Assembly (NCBI GenBank): GCA_020687605.1
Contig: JAJEQY010000008.1
Location: forward strand, 1-64,000
Source: Intestinimonas aquisgranensis
GTDB lineage: Bacteria > Bacillota > Clostridia > Oscillospirales > Oscillospiraceae
Direction of reading: 5' to 3'
DNA: 64,000 bases
A program made the translations under genes and the position numbers. This document shows, piece by piece, positions 25,610 to 33,468 of this stretch. How positions within the stretch are numbered: the first letter of the stretch is position 1; the number at the start of each line of letters is the position of its first letter. Under the pieces are notes generated by a model that saw nothing but the letters and a program-made list of their open reading frames with translations, had not been told where the DNA came from and did not search any database.

Positions 25610-26370
25610 CGAATGAAAAACTGTATGAAGTCCTCGGTGACATCAATGAGAATCATATCAACGAGGCAAGGGCATATCACAAAGCAAAGAAGCCCGGCTG
25701 GGTAAAGTGGGGAGCTATTGCGGCTTGTTTGTGCTTGATGGTACCATTAACCGCATTTGCTATTGATACAATTCAATATAATGCGGCAGTCGATTATCTG
25801 AATTCCCTCGGTATTCCTGTTGAAGATTTGGGCGACTACTCTCGCAAAGAAATAAAAGAAGCAGTAAAAACCATCGATGCTGGAGAAAGTAGTCCATTAA
25901 CCGAAGAAATCCTTAACCTATTGCCAGGTAACGAAGAGCAGATTGACGTGCCGACACAAGTAACATCTGAACAGATAAGAGAATTAGAGCCAGCTATGAC
26001 AAGAGAAGAAGTCCTTTCCCTTTTGGGCAATACACAAGATATTGGTTCTGGCATCTATATTTATGTTTATGAAGTAGACGGAGAATATTTGTTGCACATT
26101 CCATTTGCAAGTGATGGTGCTCAGTTAGGTGTTACAGGCGAAGATTTATTAAAGGCATTGACCCCTATTTCTGGGGATATAGGTTCTAATGGAACCATTG
26201 AATTTAATGGACAGTCATTTAGCAAATCTGACTTGACCGAAGAAACTCTTGAATGGCTTGAATGGTATAATTCCTTGTCGCCAGAAGAACAACTTGCTGT
26301 TAGTTCAATCCCTGCCGACCTATATACCGATGACGGTGCAGGAACACTTGATTCAAACGCAGAAGAATAA
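25606..26370 (+). CDS. Putative membrane anti-sigma partner with novel C-terminal domain
   Basis: 254 residues. The first ~60 (M-T-N-E-K-L-Y-E-V-L-G-D-I-N-E, a basic stretch and one membrane helix about 33-52) match the N-terminal part of anti-sigma-like proteins coupled to ECF sigma genes in Clostridia. The remaining ~195 extracytoplasmic residues are acidic and I do not recognise them; L-T-E-E-I-L-N-L-L-P-G-N-E and similar segments look like two small alpha/beta units. Probably holds the sigma factor at the membrane until an outside signal; inferred from context. Confidence 0.7.
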   Translation: MTNEKLYEVLGDINENHINEARAYHKAKKPGWVKWGAIAACLCLMVPLTAFAIDTIQYNAAVDYLNSLGIPVEDLGDYSRKEIKEAVKTIDAGESSPLTEEILNLLPGNEEQIDVPTQVTSEQIRELEPAMTREEVLSLLGNTQDIGSGIYIYVYEVDGEYLLHIPFASDGAQLGVTGEDLLKALTPISGDIGSNGTIEFNGQSFSKSDLTEETLEWLEWYNSLSPEEQLAVSSIPADLYTDDGAGTLDSNAEE

Positions 26371-26384
26371 CTTTGTTTCCCCAC

Positions 26385-26415
26385 AAGGGCAGCCGAGAAA
26401 ATCGACTGTCCTTTT
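26385..26415 (+). terminator. Terminator of the sigma/anti-sigma operon
   Basis: AAGGGCAG...CTGTCCTTTTT forms an imperfect stem with a U-tract 15 bases after the stop. The remaining DNA to 26536 holds no gene and may contain the edge of the mobile element. Confidence 0.55.
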
Positions 26416-26536
26416 TCTATGCCGACAGACAGAGAGAAATTTTAATAAGCTGTCGGGATTTCCGTCAATTTGACGGGAATTTTCAATTTTCTTTGAAATC
26501 ACTACTTTCCTTAAAAAGGGAGTTCTCACCTGCCCA

Positions 26537-27070
26537 TCACTCTGAAGCGCCGAGGGCCTTGCGGGCCCTGGACACCCACGCCGTTACATGATTTGCCGGC
26601 ACGCCGAACATCTCCCCGATCTCCCGGTTGGTGTACCCGTCCATCAGCATCCGGATGGCCTGGAACCCCTTGGCCGTCACGCCGGCGGCCCCGGCCTCCG
26701 CCCGCTCCAGGCGCGCCAGGAGCGCCGAGCAGGCTTCCCTCTGCTCTGGGGTATCATCGTCCAGCACCGTGCAGGGCAGATCGGCAGGATCGGTGGCGAC
26801 CTCCCGCCCCCGGCGGGTGGCGCGCTCCAGTTCGGTATAGATCTCATTGCGGATGAGCCGGTAGGCGTAGGTGGAAAAGGCCACCGTATGCCCCGGCTTG
26901 TCTGTCTGGGCCGCTTTGCAAAGTCCCAGACAGCCGATCTGGAACAGGTCGTCGTAGTCGAACATGCTCCCGGCGCCCAGGGTATGGACGCAGTCCTGGA
27001 TCACCTTGCCCACCAGTCCCATGTTCTCTTCTACCTTCATCCGCTGCTCCTTCGTAAGCGGCGACAGCAT
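26537..27070 (-). CDS. Element-encoded sigma-70-family factor (minus block)
   Basis: 177 residues from ATG 27070, chosen because GGAGG sits 8 bases upstream and the TGA of the preceding gene ends beside it. Region 2 (F-D-Y-D-D-L-F-Q-I-G-C-L-G-L-C-K-A) and region 4 HTH (Y-T-N-R-E-I-G-E-M-F-G-V-P-A-N-H-V-T-A-W-V) are recognisable. A diverged homologue sits at 58439 in the plus block, again directly after a DUF3268 gene. It probably drives transcription of element genes. Confidence 0.85.
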   Translation of the reverse strand: MLSPLTKEQRMKVEENMGLVGKVIQDCVHTLGAGSMFDYDDLFQIGCLGLCKAAQTDKPGHTVAFSTYAYRLIRNEIYTELERATRRGREVATDPADLPCTVLDDDTPEQREACSALLARLERAEAGAAGVTAKGFQAIRMLMDGYTNREIGEMFGVPANHVTAWVSRARKALGASE

Positions 27071-27071
27071 A

Positions 27072-27536
27072 TCATACACCTCCTGCTACCTCTTTCAATT
27101 TGTTTTGCTGCTCCAGCCGCTCCTGGAGCAGTTTCCGGCTCTCGTCGATGACCACCTGACAGTAGTACTCGCCCAGATGCCCGATATGGGCGTGGGCCAT
27201 GGGCGCCTGTACGGTCATGGCCAGCCACTGGTAGGCGTCCCGCTTGCTCATGAGTCCGGACTGATACAGTTTGTTGAACTCCCGATGCGCGGCATAGCGC
27301 AGCTGCCGCAGCTTCGGCCCGGCCAGGCTCCCCATGGGCTCCAAGGTACCCGGGTGCGCCATCACATAGGAATCGCACGCCGGGTACCGGGAGCAGACAT
27401 AGGCCATCGCACCCGGCCGGTGCGTCCTGCAAAGGCCATCCGCGCTTCGAAGCACCGCGGGGCTGCCGCAGTGGCAGCGCAGGCGTCCGGCGCCGGGCAG
27501 CACCCCTGTCCGGCTGCGTCTTGATCTCTTGCTCAC
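27072..27536 (-). CDS. DUF3268 zinc-ribbon protein (minus block)
   Basis: 154 residues from a GTG at 27536 (AAAGGTGG upstream); a GTG at 27548 is the alternative. A treble-clef/zinc-ribbon pair, C-H-C-G-S-P-A-V-L...Y-V-C-S-R-Y-P-A-C-D-S-Y-V, is followed by a helical region (G-L-M-S-K-R-D-A-Y-Q-W-L-A) and the conserved A-H-I-G-H-L-G-E-Y-Y-C. DUF3268 is a zinc-finger-containing family of unknown role. It immediately precedes a sigma factor in both blocks, which argues for joint action, perhaps as co-regulator. A structured leader lies upstream. Confidence 0.82.
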   Translation of the reverse strand: MSKRSRRSRTGVLPGAGRLRCHCGSPAVLRSADGLCRTHRPGAMAYVCSRYPACDSYVMAHPGTLEPMGSLAGPKLRQLRYAAHREFNKLYQSGLMSKRDAYQWLAMTVQAPMAHAHIGHLGEYYCQVVIDESRKLLQERLEQQNKLKEVAGGV

Positions 27537-27613
27537 CTTGTATCCCACCTTTCCGGAAGAGATCTTCCATAGTTCCTACTCGCACCGGCTTTGTCACAGC
27601 CGGCTGAAAATCA

Positions 27614-27850
27614 AAAAAGGCCGGAAGCCCGCTGAAAAAAGACAATGCAGAGCCAGGCGCTGGAGTATTGGTGTCGCATCCAGCCATTGACTCTGCACTG
27701 TATTTCAGCGGCCTTCCGGCCACATATTTTATCAACAAGACCTGCGCTTTGTGGGGCCGCGGGACAGCGGCTCCGTCACGATTCCCCGCCTGCACCGGCA
27801 GGTCTGACGCCAAGGCGCCCCGGCGTATCGAGAGCCTGCGCGCAGTATCT
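27614..27850 (-). ncRNA. Structured leader or small RNA upstream of the DUF3268 gene
   Basis: From the promoter at 27863 the RNA would hold a first stem (AGACCTGC...GCAGGTCT) and then a long hairpin: GGCCGGAAG, CCGCTGAAA and TGCAGAG pair with their complements over about 30 bp (27619-27652 with 27691-27721), with a GGCTGG/CCAGC stem in the loop. It ends in TTTTTT at about 27613. So it is either a ~240-nt RNA with its own terminator or an attenuator for the DUF3268-sigma pair. I recall an Rfam motif named for DUF3268; membership is untested. Confidence 0.6.
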
Positions 27851-27862
27851 TGCTACAATGAA

Positions 27863-27891
27863 ATTATAACAGGATTCCAGCAAATAGTCAA
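27863..27891 (-). promoter_or_regulatory. Consensus promoter of the structured leader
   Basis: TTGACT (27886-27891), exactly 17 bases, then TATAAT (27863-27868) on the minus strand, within otherwise non-coding DNA. Confidence 0.85.
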
Positions 27892-27982
27892 TGAAAAAAC
27901 GAAGTTTTGGCGCGATTTCCGCCACTTTTTTGCCCATCTCAGTCTGGGAGATTTTATCTCAGTCTGTGGCGGTTTTTGCCGG

Positions 27983-28537
27983 TCAATACTGCTCCTCATC
28001 CTCCTCCGCCCACTCGTCGTAGTCGGCCTGCTGGCGGCGCCGCTTGGCGAAGTAGAGGGCCACAAGGCCGCCGATCCCGCAGGCGAGGCCGACGAAAAAC
28101 ACCACCATAGGAGCGATGGGGACGTCGGCAGGCTCTACGGCGGGGACCTGCTCCTGCGGCTGCTGTACCTGTCCGGAAGGCTGCTGGGCGGAGCTGTCCG
28201 GCGGCTGCTGGGTATCGGGGACCTGCTCTGCGGGCGGGTCAGGGATGGGGACGGTGGAGTTGATACAGCTGAGGGTGTAGGTGGTGCTGCCGCCCAGATC
28301 CATGGTCAGCACACCAGTCTCGTCCACTACGATGGGGGCCGGGAAGACACCGGCGTCGGTGCGCAGCTCAAACTCCACGCCTGCCCAGCGCGTGCCCAGT
28401 TGAAGGACCAGCTGGTCGGGCTGCTGGGTGATCTTCGGCTCGGTGCCGTCCGTATCCGCGAAGGCCGTGGTGCAAAGGCACATGGCCAGGCACAGGGCGG
28501 TCAGGAGGGTCACCCGGAGCCGTCTCTGGATCGTCAT
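27983..28537 (-). CDS. Secreted, C-terminally membrane-anchored protein
   Basis: 184 residues from ATG 28537. A typical signal peptide (basic start, L-L-T-A-L-C-L-A-M-C-L-C-T-T-A-F-A, cleavage near 27), an Ig-like beta-rich region (I-T-Q-Q-P-D-Q-L-V-L-Q-L-G, about 35-90), a Pro/Gln-rich linker (95-140) and one membrane helix (about 146-168) with an acidic cytosolic tail. A surface-exposed protein of the minus block, immediately downstream of the S1-repeat gene; exact role unknown, possibly mating-surface contact. Confidence 0.75.
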   Translation of the reverse strand: MTIQRRLRVTLLTALCLAMCLCTTAFADTDGTEPKITQQPDQLVLQLGTRWAGVEFELRTDAGVFPAPIVVDETGVLTMDLGGSTTYTLSCINSTVPIPDPPAEQVPDTQQPPDSSAQQPSGQVQQPQEQVPAVEPADVPIAPMVVFFVGLACGIGGLVALYFAKRRRQQADYDEWAEEDEEQY

Positions 28538-28554
28538 GGTCCGCTCCCCTCCCC

Positions 28555-30075
28555 TCAGCGCGTGGTGGACATGTGGGTGATGACGCCCCAGATCCGGTTG
28601 TTCTCGTGGTTGATGCCCAGGATCCGCACCGTCGCTCTGGCGCCTCGGGGCGGCCGGCCGCGCTTGGGATAGGTACACAGGCAGTCGATGCCGCCGTCCA
28701 GGGACACGAACACGCCGTTGAGATCGACCATGCTGACGGTGCCCACATAGCGGTTGCCCACCACATACTTCTTCAGCGCCTTCTCATAGGGGTTCTCCAT
28801 CGCCTGCTTCACCGAGGCGGTCACCCTGGGACGGCTGCGGTCGCTGCGGTCCACCTCCAGCACCCGCACCAGCACGCGCTGGCCGGGCTGATAGTGCTGC
28901 GCAGCGTCCACCCAGCGCTGGTAGGACAGTTCCCGGAGGGGGATATAGCACTCCGCGCCGAACAGGTCCACAAAGATGCCCGCCCGGATGACGGAGATGA
29001 CCCGTGCCTCGGCGCGGATGCCCTCATAGATCTGGTAGTTGCCGTCCCGGTCGGTACGGAAGTAGTACTCCCTGCGCTTGAGCGCCATGGCCTCCAGCCG
29101 GCTGGCCGCCACCACGTTGTGTTCCTGGTCGATGCCCTTGACGATGTAATCCACCTCCGCGCCCAGCCGCTTGTTGAGCAGATAGTGGAGCACGTCGCCC
29201 TTGGGCTGGCCGCGGTAGTCCTCCGGCTCCTCGATGGCCTCCAGCACCGGGATGATGACCTTGAAGTCGCCGTGGTAGATGACTGCATAGGACATCTCCG
29301 GGTTATCCGCCAGCCGCTCCACGCCCTGGATCGTACCGGTGAGGATCTTCTTGCTCTTGAGGGACTCCACCAGGTCCAGCAGGTCGTTGCGCAGCCGGTC
29401 CGTATCCGTCTCCACCGTCCGCTCAGCGTCGATGGATACCACCCGCTGGCGGCGCCTGCCCGGCATGCGGAGTTTCTGGGGCTGACCATCATCAGGCTGA
29501 TCCTCTTCAGAGGGTGCTTTATCATCCTCGTCCTGCACCTCTGCCGTTTTCCTGCGGGAGGTCCGCCTGCGTCGGGGCGGTGCGGGCGACTCGGCGTCCC
29601 CTTCAGCCGCAGCGTCCCCTTCAGACTGGGGCATGTCTTCGTCGTCCGGTTCCGTTTCCGGCTCAGTCTGGGAACCGAGATCGGCCGTGGGATCAAATGC
29701 CTGGCCACCGCCGGGTTCTTCAGCCGGTTCCAGGTCAGTCTGGGAACCGGCATTCGAGTCGGCGGATTCCATGTCAGTCTGGGAGGAAAAGGTTCCTTGG
29801 CCAGACTCAGACTGGCTATCCGGGTCCCATTCCGGGTCAGTCTGGGGCGGAGCTGCCTGGCCATCGGGATCGTCGCCCGATTCCAGGTCGGTCTGGGGCG
29901 CGTCGGGATCCAGGCTCTTGGCAGCCGCCAGCTCCAGGTCCGTCACACCGGCATTGGCCACCTCGCCGGGCGGCGTATCCTGCTCAGTCTGGGGGACGGG
30001 ATCAGACTCAGTCCCGGTGGTTTCCTGCTCCGCATCGGGAGCCTGTTCCTCAATCTCTTTCTTGGTTCTTGCCAT
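28555..30075 (-). CDS. S1-domain protein with long acidic repeat N-terminus (minus block)
   Basis: 506 residues. Residues 1-190 are low-complexity and acidic, with repeated S/P-Q-T-D-x-E units. About 215-500 hold S1/OB-like RNA-binding segments: G-T-I-Q-G-V-E-R-L, A-R-V-I-S-V-I-R-A-G-I-F-V-D-L-F-G and G-T-V-S-M-V-D-L-N-G-V-F-V-S-L-D. A homologue with a different acidic N-terminus is at 42682, both directly downstream of VirD4. Probably a nucleic-acid-binding partner of the coupling protein; mechanism unknown. Confidence 0.8.
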   Translation of the reverse strand: MARTKKEIEEQAPDAEQETTGTESDPVPQTEQDTPPGEVANAGVTDLELAAAKSLDPDAPQTDLESGDDPDGQAAPPQTDPEWDPDSQSESGQGTFSSQTDMESADSNAGSQTDLEPAEEPGGGQAFDPTADLGSQTEPETEPDDEDMPQSEGDAAAEGDAESPAPPRRRRTSRRKTAEVQDEDDKAPSEEDQPDDGQPQKLRMPGRRRQRVVSIDAERTVETDTDRLRNDLLDLVESLKSKKILTGTIQGVERLADNPEMSYAVIYHGDFKVIIPVLEAIEEPEDYRGQPKGDVLHYLLNKRLGAEVDYIVKGIDQEHNVVAASRLEAMALKRREYYFRTDRDGNYQIYEGIRAEARVISVIRAGIFVDLFGAECYIPLRELSYQRWVDAAQHYQPGQRVLVRVLEVDRSDRSRPRVTASVKQAMENPYEKALKKYVVGNRYVGTVSMVDLNGVFVSLDGGIDCLCTYPKRGRPPRGARATVRILGINHENNRIWGVITHMSTTR

Positions 30076-30108
30076 GGTATGGGTTCCTCCTTTGGTTGAT
30101 GATGTGGG

Positions 30109-32112
30109 TTATGGGGGCGGACAATTAAAAACCGCCGGCGGCCGGGAGCTCTCGTAGAGCGTCTTGGGCCGTTTGGCGGGCTTTGCAGGGAGTTCCGAGG
30201 GCTGACCGCCGGATGACGGTGACTTTTGGTCGGGCGCCTTCGGCTTTGCCTGGGGCGGTTTAGGTTTGGCAGGCGGCTTTGCGTCGGCAGGCGCCGGTCC
30301 GGGCGGTTTGTCCATGTCGGGCTCAGCAGGCATGGACTGAGCCGGTGGCTCCGGCGGCTGAGCCGGCGCCGGGTCGGATTGGTAGTGCTGGATACTGGTG
30401 CGCTCGCACTCTTTGGCATAGGGATGCTCGGTGAAGTCGAACTTCTTGGCCCGGAGCACCTTCTGGCCGCGCAGGATGATCAGCAGCTCATCATTGGGCA
30501 GCCGAAGCACCTCGTCCGGGGTCAGCACCCGCCGCCGGCCGATCCCCTCCGTGTAGCGGTACTGGGGGATGACCTGCGCCAGGGCGAGGCTCTGCCGTGT
30601 GGTCATGGTGGAGTTGACCTCCACCGTCATGTCCCCGCTGCGGGCGCTGAAGTACTCCGCGGTCACGTCATCCGTGGCGCCCAGCATGATCTGGGTGTCG
30701 GCGTTGCCCAGCAGCTCCGCCCACAGGTTATTGGGGTAGCGGTTTTGCAGCTGGGGAAGGCTTTGCGAACACATGATGACCTGGAGCGCTCTCGACCTGA
30801 TGGTGGACAGCCGCCTGCCGAAATCCTTGATGGTGCCGATGTTGTTCATCTCGTCCAGGATGATGTTGACCGGCACCTTGCAGCGCTGTTCCGGAGTGCT
30901 GTCGGCGTAGCGCACGAGCTTGATGAACAGGAAGGCGAAGAACAGGGCCGACAGGAACTCCAGGGAGGAGTTCTGATCATCCAGGATGATGTAATAAGCA
31001 CACTTGCTCCAGCCCGGCTCAGACAGGTCGATGTCGGAGCTGCGGGTGATCCGCCGTACGGCCTCGCTCTGGAGTACCTGGAGTCTGGTGCCAAGGCCCA
31101 GAACGATGCCTGCGCGCACGGTGTCGCTGGCCTGGCTGAACAGGCTGTACGGCCCCTTGGCCGGATGGCCGATGGGCAGCCGGTCAAAGAGCATGGTGAG
31201 TTCCTTCTCCGTGTGCTGGGTGAGCATCTGATAGACGGCGGCCAGGTTCCGCTCCTCCGGCGTGCGGGTGCTGTCCAGGTCCACATAAAGGATCAGGCTC
31301 TTGAGCAGGTTGCTCTCGCCGTTGTCCCAGAAGTGGTCGCCCTTCTCATCGCCCTTCGTGTTGGAGATGATCACGTCGGTGAGGATCTGGGCCATGAGTG
31401 TGTCGCCGCCCAGGTCAAACATGCAGTTCCAGGAGTCGCTGTACTCCGGCTGCAGAAGGTTATAGACCCGCACCTTATAGCCGTGCTTTTTGAACAGCTC
31501 CGCCGTGTCGGCGAACATCTCCGACTTTGGATCTGCGACCACCACCGACTCGCCGCGCCGGATGCTCTGGAACAGGGCAGGACGGATGACGCCCCTGGAC
31601 TTCATGGTGCCGCTGGCGCCGAAGACAGCGATGTGCTTATTGAGCCGGGTGTCCTCCGGCAGACAGATGACGGAGCCGCGCTCCGTCTTGCCCAGGATGA
31701 TCCCCTTTGCACGCTCCGGACCGGCCACCTCCAGCACGGAGCGCATCTCCTTCTCGCTCATCCAGCCGAATGTGCCGTAGGTGCCCCGCTTGCTGCGGGT
31801 GAAGTTGCGGGGGTCGTAGTCGTTGCTCCCAAATCGGTTTTGGAGCCGTACAAATACGAACAGGCCGCCTGCCAGCACCGCCGTGAATAAGGTGCATTTC
31901 AGGCCGCTCCCCGTCATGGCGCTGCGCCAGCACACAAGGGGCGAGAAATAGATGGCGCCCATGGTGGCCTTGCCGGTCATGCCGCCGTCGGCCAGCCACT
32001 TCTGGTAGCCAATGGTGAGCTGGCTGATGAGGCCGCCCAGATAGAGCAGCGCCGCCACACCCAGGATCACGGCGAGGACGATTCCCGCTGCGCGCACAGA
32101 ATTACTTTTCAT
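30109..32112 (-). CDS. VirD4/TraG-type coupling protein (minus block)
   Basis: 667 residues from ATG 32112. Two N-terminal membrane helices (about 6-26 and 60-82), then the VirD4 ATPase: Walker A-like G-A-S-G-T-M-K-S, V-V-V-A-D-P-K-S-E-M, Walker B N-I-I-L-D-E-M-N-N-I-G and the R-S-R sensor region. The C-terminal ~120 residues are Pro/Lys-rich. It recruits the relaxosome to the secretion channel in conjugation. A homologue of similar length is at 40702. Full length and apparently intact. Confidence 0.93.
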   Translation of the reverse strand: MKSNSVRAAGIVLAVILGVAALLYLGGLISQLTIGYQKWLADGGMTGKATMGAIYFSPLVCWRSAMTGSGLKCTLFTAVLAGGLFVFVRLQNRFGSNDYDPRNFTRSKRGTYGTFGWMSEKEMRSVLEVAGPERAKGIILGKTERGSVICLPEDTRLNKHIAVFGASGTMKSRGVIRPALFQSIRRGESVVVADPKSEMFADTAELFKKHGYKVRVYNLLQPEYSDSWNCMFDLGGDTLMAQILTDVIISNTKGDEKGDHFWDNGESNLLKSLILYVDLDSTRTPEERNLAAVYQMLTQHTEKELTMLFDRLPIGHPAKGPYSLFSQASDTVRAGIVLGLGTRLQVLQSEAVRRITRSSDIDLSEPGWSKCAYYIILDDQNSSLEFLSALFFAFLFIKLVRYADSTPEQRCKVPVNIILDEMNNIGTIKDFGRRLSTIRSRALQVIMCSQSLPQLQNRYPNNLWAELLGNADTQIMLGATDDVTAEYFSARSGDMTVEVNSTMTTRQSLALAQVIPQYRYTEGIGRRRVLTPDEVLRLPNDELLIILRGQKVLRAKKFDFTEHPYAKECERTSIQHYQSDPAPAQPPEPPAQSMPAEPDMDKPPGPAPADAKPPAKPKPPQAKPKAPDQKSPSSGGQPSELPAKPAKRPKTLYESSRPPAVFNCPPP

Positions 32113-32116
32113 CGCA

Positions 32117-33277
32117 TCAACTCCCTTCGTCTGCCCCCTCCCCTGCTCTGAGTCCGAGGGCATCTTCCAGATCCGGCAAGCCGATCTCCCGCAGCTGTGC
32201 CCGGCCGCCTATGTACCTGTCCACAAACTGACTCTGCCAGGGGAAGCACAGAATCTCATACGGCGCGCCGCTGTGCTCCAGCGCCTGCCGCACCCGCACC
32301 AGGCGGGCGATGTCGCCATCCAGGTGGGAGAGAATCAGGGTGTTCCCATCCTGTGCGTCATACTCCATCACACCGGGTAACCTCACACGCATCCGCTCCG
32401 GGAATACCGCGGCAAGCACCTGCTCATGCCAGTCTGAGAGCGTCAGGAGGCGTAGGAGGCGGGTGCCCTGCTCGGTCATGGGGATAAAATGCACATGGGG
32501 ATAGATCCAGTCAAAGCGCAGCTCCATGCGCCGGCTCTTGTCGGACTCCAGTAGGGTCTGCAGCGCCAGGTCCATATGCTCCCCCAGCAGGATGGCATGG
32601 TCTGCCCGGGCGGGGCCCGCATTCATGCGGGCCAGCTCCTCCAGGTGCCGGGCGGTCTTGAACTCGCCCATCCCGCTCCACTTCATCACGGCGTCCCTTG
32701 TGTTGTAGACGGCGTAACAGTACCCCGGGCTGAAGATGGCGCCGGTGAGGCGGGTGAAGATGGTCTTGTTCATCTCGGTATTGTCCAGCTGCTTGACCGA
32801 TTTTGCCGGGTAAAAGCAGGCATATGCCGGCACGACCTGCCGGATCGCCTGCTTCTGCAGGGGCGGCAGCAGGAAGGGGCGTGTTTCCACTCCGGCCCCC
32901 ATACAGATTGCCACCGATTCCGCGACCCGATGATTTCGCTCCACATGGCTTACACTCCCGGAAAAGCGGTGACCGCCGGTGGCGGCAAGATACCAGCTGA
33001 GGGCTGCCGGGTGCAGGGCCTGCAGGAGCGATAGGGCGCTCTTATACAGCCGGATCGTCCGCCTGTTCCCCCTCCCGCTGGTGGTGAGCATTTTACAGGC
33101 GCCGAGGTCTGCCCCGGCGGGGGTACGGAAGTGCTGCACCACCTCCAGCCTTCTGACCAGCTCCTCCAGCGTCCGGACACTACCCAGCAGGTGAAGGGAG
33201 CGGTAGGGGTACTCCCCGCAGATGGCCAGCAGGAGCAGCAGGCGCCAGACGTGGCTGCCGGGCCGGAGCGTGATCAT
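32117..33277 (-). CDS. Replication-relaxation-like winged-helix protein (minus block)
   Basis: 386 residues starting at a GTG that overlaps the stop of the small gene upstream (GTGA). The N-terminus is a winged helix (Y-R-S-L-H-L-L-G-S-V-R-T-L-E-E-L-V-R-R-L). The remainder matches the plus-block protein at 39582: F-T-R-L-T-G-A-I-F-S-P and Y-N-T-R-D-A-V-M-K-W are shared in position. This resembles replication-relaxation family proteins found beside VirD4 in Firmicutes elements, thought to act in element DNA processing. Four bases before VirD4. Confidence 0.7.
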   Translation of the reverse strand: MITLRPGSHVWRLLLLLAICGEYPYRSLHLLGSVRTLEELVRRLEVVQHFRTPAGADLGACKMLTTSGRGNRRTIRLYKSALSLLQALHPAALSWYLAATGGHRFSGSVSHVERNHRVAESVAICMGAGVETRPFLLPPLQKQAIRQVVPAYACFYPAKSVKQLDNTEMNKTIFTRLTGAIFSPGYCYAVYNTRDAVMKWSGMGEFKTARHLEELARMNAGPARADHAILLGEHMDLALQTLLESDKSRRMELRFDWIYPHVHFIPMTEQGTRLLRLLTLSDWHEQVLAAVFPERMRVRLPGVMEYDAQDGNTLILSHLDGDIARLVRVRQALEHSGAPYEILCFPWQSQFVDRYIGGRAQLREIGLPDLEDALGLRAGEGADEGS

Positions 33278-33468
33278 TCGGACTGCCCGGGGTCATCGGG
33301 ATTTAAGGCATGGCTGTTGCTCTCTTTGCCGCAAATCGGCTCCCGGTCGCGCTTGGGAACCCCTGTCTTTTCGGGGATCTTCCGCCGTTTCGGATTTACG
33401 TGTGCCTGCGGCCTGGAAACGGGCCTAAAATCCCGTATCTTTTCAGGCCCATATTTCGCTCGTTTCAT
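33274..33468 (-). CDS. Small basic 64-residue protein
   Basis: ATG 33468 lies 9 bases after GGAGG, overlaps the end of the preceding gene by 26 bases and ends in a GTGA overlap with the next start, so it fills the whole gap. The peptide is strongly basic (K-R-A-K-Y-G-P-E-K-I-R; P-K-R-R-K-I-P-E-K). No family recognised. There is no counterpart at the same place in the plus block. It could be a real nucleic-acid-binding peptide or a coupling device. Confidence 0.45.
   Translation of the reverse strand: MKRAKYGPEKIRDFRPVSRPQAHVNPKRRKIPEKTGVPKRDREPICGKESNSHALNPDDPGQSE

Noticed and set aside
29600..29990. Recurring CAGTCTGGG words read as a DNA repeat array
   Set aside because: They fall in one reading frame and encode the acidic Q-T-D-x-E repeats of the S1 protein, so they are coding.
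28573..30099. 508-codon plus-strand frame opposite the S1 protein
   Set aside because: Mirror of the acidic/S1 coding sequence; no recognisable domain, no ribosome site.
30226..31890. 554-codon plus-strand frame across VirD4
   Set aside because: Same antisense effect; VirD4 motifs on the minus strand are unambiguous.
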